From Flavobacteriales bacterium (GTDB lineage Bacteria > Bacteroidota > Bacteroidia > UBA10329): DNA of 64,000 nt. Made by a program: the position numbers and the translations under genes. The stretch lies in contig JACJZQ010000001.1 of NCBI GenBank assembly GCA_020635495.1, forward strand, positions 62,001-126,000, given 5' to 3'. Shown here piece by piece: positions 62,171 to 64,000 of this stretch (positions are counted from its first letter, which is position 1; the number at the start of each line of letters is the position of its first letter). The notes under the pieces were generated by a model that did no database searches, was not told the origin of the DNA, and worked only from the letters and a program-made list of their open reading frames with translations.

Positions 62171-62921
62171 GATTAGTGATTTTGTTCAATTGTAAAAGTT
62201 TGGGCTTATAGCGGTTATACTTTCCCGTTTCGTTCAACAAGACCATTCCGATGCAGTATTTGCTTAATGAAGAAGGATGAGCAGAAAGCTCTTTAAGATT
62301 TTGAGCGGCAATGGAGTCCAGCGTGTGCCGCGAATCCCGCTTCATCTCAACAATCATCAAGTTGTCAATCGTTTTTGTCCCATCTTCAGATCTGAATGTC
62401 AGGCCGAAATCTAAGGTTATTCTTTCTTTACGAGCTTTGCTTACCAGCGTAACGCGGTTGAACATAACCGTAAGAACGGCATCCAGGTTTGCACCGGAAA
62501 AAGCAGATTCCTTGCTCAGAAACGAATGCTCGGAATCTTCAATAAGGCTCAGATCACCAGATTTTCTGATACGCGTCTTCACCGTTCGGCCTTTATTGGT
62601 TTTGAATTTGACCTCAAGAAACCGGGTATCGGTACCAACATACTCCCTGGAACGAACTTTTTCTCTGTTCAACTTTCCCCTTAAATGCTCATGAAGCATC
62701 AGTTTTTCTGGAGTGTCAAAGTAAACGGTTTGGTATGGAAATAGGCGCTTACCGTCAATAGTAAGAACAGAATAATCTTCTTGTATCGATTGAAGGAATT
62801 CCTCTCCAACACTGTTAGGAACCAAGTATTTGGTGTCAACACGGTTCATAAGGGCAACCGAGTCCATTTCATTCAACGAAATGGGATCAAATGATTCGAT
62901 ATGTTTTTCTAACGAAATCAC
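62154..62921 (-). CDS. VTC-domain polyphosphate polymerase
   Basis: 255 residues. VTC tunnel-fold domain (residues 20-240) with basic lining residues: MNRVDTKYLVPNS, YQTVYFDTPEK, KVRSREYVGTDTRFLEVKFK and RKSGDLSLIEDSEH. VTC domains make polyphosphate chains from ATP. The start is GTG at 62921, overlapping the lipoprotein stop (GTGA), and the end overlaps the DUF4956 start. Confidence 0.9.
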   Translation of the reverse strand: MISLEKHIESFDPISLNEMDSVALMNRVDTKYLVPNSVGEEFLQSIQEDYSVLTIDGKRLFPYQTVYFDTPEKLMLHEHLRGKLNREKVRSREYVGTDTRFLEVKFKTNKGRTVKTRIRKSGDLSLIEDSEHSFLSKESAFSGANLDAVLTVMFNRVTLVSKARKERITLDFGLTFRSEDGTKTIDNLMIVEMKRDSRHTLDSIAAQNLKELSAHPSSLSKYCIGMVLLNETGKYNRYKPKLLQLNKITNHGNIW

Positions 62922-63316
62922 TTTCTGATCTCAAGGTCATCTAGAATGATGTCTTGGTTGTTTCCGGTTATCTCCACCGTTTGGCTTATGGCCTCCGTTC
63001 CTGATTCGCATAAAATGCAGTCTGAATACACGAACACGGTGTAAGTACCGGGTCTCAGGTATTGGAAGCGGAAGGAGCCATCAAACGATGTTTTGTACGA
63101 GTCGTCATAGAAATTGTCCTCATCACCATAGATTATGAATACGTCTTCATCTGGGGCGTAAAATTCGCTCTGCAAAATGCCTGACCCGTTATAATCGAAG
63201 GCATACACTTTGCCGGTAATGGTAGATGTTCCTCCCTCTCCTTCTGGTTTGGTACAGGCAGTGGCAGCTAATACGGCCAGAGCAACCAGCGCTTTCGTTG
63301 TGAAATTGATTTTCAT
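62918..63316 (-). CDS. Lipoprotein with carboxypeptidase-regulatory-like domain
   Basis: 132 residues, lipobox ATAC (Cys21). Beta-sandwich: STITGKVYAFDYNGSG, SFDGSFRFQYLRPGTYTVFVY, with the xDGxFxF and GTYTV motifs of such domains. First gene of the polyphosphate operon. Function unknown. A TAACCTTG element on the minus strand (about 63340) might be its promoter. Confidence 0.8.
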   Translation of the reverse strand: MKINFTTKALVALAVLAATACTKPEGEGGTSTITGKVYAFDYNGSGILQSEFYAPDEDVFIIYGDEDNFYDDSYKTSFDGSFRFQYLRPGTYTVFVYSDCILCESGTEAISQTVEITGNNQDIILDDLEIRK

Positions 63317-63477
63317 CGACTTTTAAATGTTACTGCAAGGTTAACAACAACTGGGGGTTGTTTCTGTGCGTTTTTTGTACACGTTCTAACAAGATTTCGA
63401 AGGTAATATTCTCGCAATGAAATGCGGGAGCACCTCAAATCTTAACGCAGAGTAAATATTTGGAGGCGCTAATGCCA

Positions 63478-63485
63478 TACTTTTG
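63478..63485 (+). promoter_or_regulatory. -7 promoter element of holB
   Basis: TACTTTTG, exact TAnnTTTG, with 4 nt before the ATG at 63490. This predicts a leaderless or nearly leaderless message. Confidence 0.45.
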
Positions 63486-63489
63486 AACC

Positions 63490-64000
63490 ATGCAGTTCAG
63501 CAATGTTGTAGGACAAGAAGGCCTGAAGGCCAAGCTGTGCAATTCTGTACAGAACAAGAGGGTTGCACATGCGCAGATGTTTGTAGGCCCAGTGGGATCA
63601 GGACCACTGCCACTTGCACTTGCCTTCGCCCAATATCTGGCCTGTACAGATAGGACGCCAACAGACAGTTGTGGCAAATGCGATTCTTGTATCAAATATG
63701 CCAAGCTGGAACATCCAGACCTACAGTTGATCTTTCCGAAGAACAAGACCCAGAAAATTGATTCCGGTACCTACTCTAGCAAAGACTTTGTGACGGAATG
63801 GCGAAAATCTATTTTGACCAATCCGTATATAGACCTCAATAGTTGGCTCAAAGAGCTGGGAATAGAGAAAAAGCAGGGGCTGATAAATGTGGACGATAGC
63901 CGGGAGATACTACAGAACCTGAGCTACAAGGCCTACCAGGCAGAATACAGGGTTGTACTCATTTGGCTGGCCGAGAATATGAATGCGGCTTCCGCCAATA
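63490..64000 (+). CDS. holB: DNA polymerase III delta-prime subunit (partial, runs off the window)
   Basis: The first 170 residues of a clamp-loader delta' ATPase-like subunit. FSNVVGQEGLKAKL and ASN-type AAA+ start; the P-loop is degenerate (GPVGSGPLPLA, no Lys), as in delta'. Zinc motif C-x8-C-x2-C-x2-C (CTDRTPTDSCGKCDSC). The sequence VLIWLAENMNAASAN at the end is the Walker B/sensor region. Start ATG at 63490 gives MQFSNVVGQ. Not identical to gamma/tau since the P-loop Lys is absent. Confidence 0.9.
   Translation, partial: MQFSNVVGQEGLKAKLCNSVQNKRVAHAQMFVGPVGSGPLPLALAFAQYLACTDRTPTDSCGKCDSCIKYAKLEHPDLQLIFPKNKTQKIDSGTYSSKDFVTEWRKSILTNPYIDLNSWLKELGIEKKQGLINVDDSREILQNLSYKAYQAEYRVVLIWLAENMNAASAN

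Overview
The window is a chromosomal segment of a Bacteroidota bacterium, probably in or near Flavobacteriales. The evidence is a type IX secretion (T9SS) substrate with a gliding-motility C-terminal domain, a T9SS type A sorting tail, a GldM protein, YwqK/MORN-type surface proteins, several Bacteroidota-specific families (DUF6702, DUF4175, PID-CTERM-like tail, GreA-like short factor) and promoters of the TTTG / TAnnTTTG type instead of E. coli -35/-10 boxes. Genes are tightly packed, many overlap by ATGA, and several convergent pairs overlap or abut at their stop codons. No rRNA, CRISPR array, insertion sequence, integrase or phage module was seen. The sequence reads as core/shell genome.

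Layout. 1-3.7 kb: HAD phosphatase, a CAT-anticodon tRNA with its terminator, a secreted coiled-coil protein, a PAP2 phosphatase, a lipoprotein and an OmpA-type lipoprotein. 3.9-10.3 kb: a 1363-residue glycine-rich/collagen-like T9SS type B surface protein, a possible cysteine-peptidase lipoprotein and an isolated GldM. 10.5-14.2 kb: a carboxypeptidase-regulatory-domain membrane protein, an ECF-type sigma factor with a small membrane partner, and the mnmH-selD pair for tRNA 2-selenouridine. 14.2-18.0 kb: a HupE/UreJ - M1 peptidase - GreA-like - DUF6702 operon. 18.1-31.3 kb: a long leftward series with a second M1 peptidase, a GT-C-like membrane protein, a prolyl oligopeptidase, a sugar aminotransferase / formyltransferase / ArnC-like glycosyltransferase set, ACMSD and hemB. 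31.3-34.1 kb: an ABC exporter-like pair with a His/acid-rich permease and two tandem secreted Cys-x-x-Cys proteins, probably a metal (zinc) system. 34-39 kb: small unknown genes, a membrane-bound hydrolase, a tiny PID-CTERM-like protein, a T9SS type A protein, tRNA-Cys, folB and gltX. 39.3-46.3 kb: DUF4175, an RsbW-like ATPase, ybeY and mnmG, with two parS-like sites around mnmG, then a methyltransferase. 46.4-50.6 kb: a MORN-repeat protein, a PAS histidine kinase and a LytTR regulator. 51-64 kb: rpiB, an M28 peptidase, DUF445, a lipase, a UbiB-type kinase, a phasin-like protein with an elaborate promoter region, an M42 peptidase with a frameshifted end, a penicillin acylase, a VTC/DUF4956 polyphosphate operon and the start of holB.

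Strongest leads: the parS-like pair bracketing mnmG (origin/centromere region); the His-rich ABC system with duplicated CFFC proteins; a possible formamido-sugar lipid modification pathway resembling Arn; the very large Gly-rich secreted protein near an orphan GldM; overlapping divergent promoters and apparently leaderless genes; and a 10-bp tandem duplication that frameshifts the end of the M42 peptidase. All functions are from reading the sequence; no database search was run.
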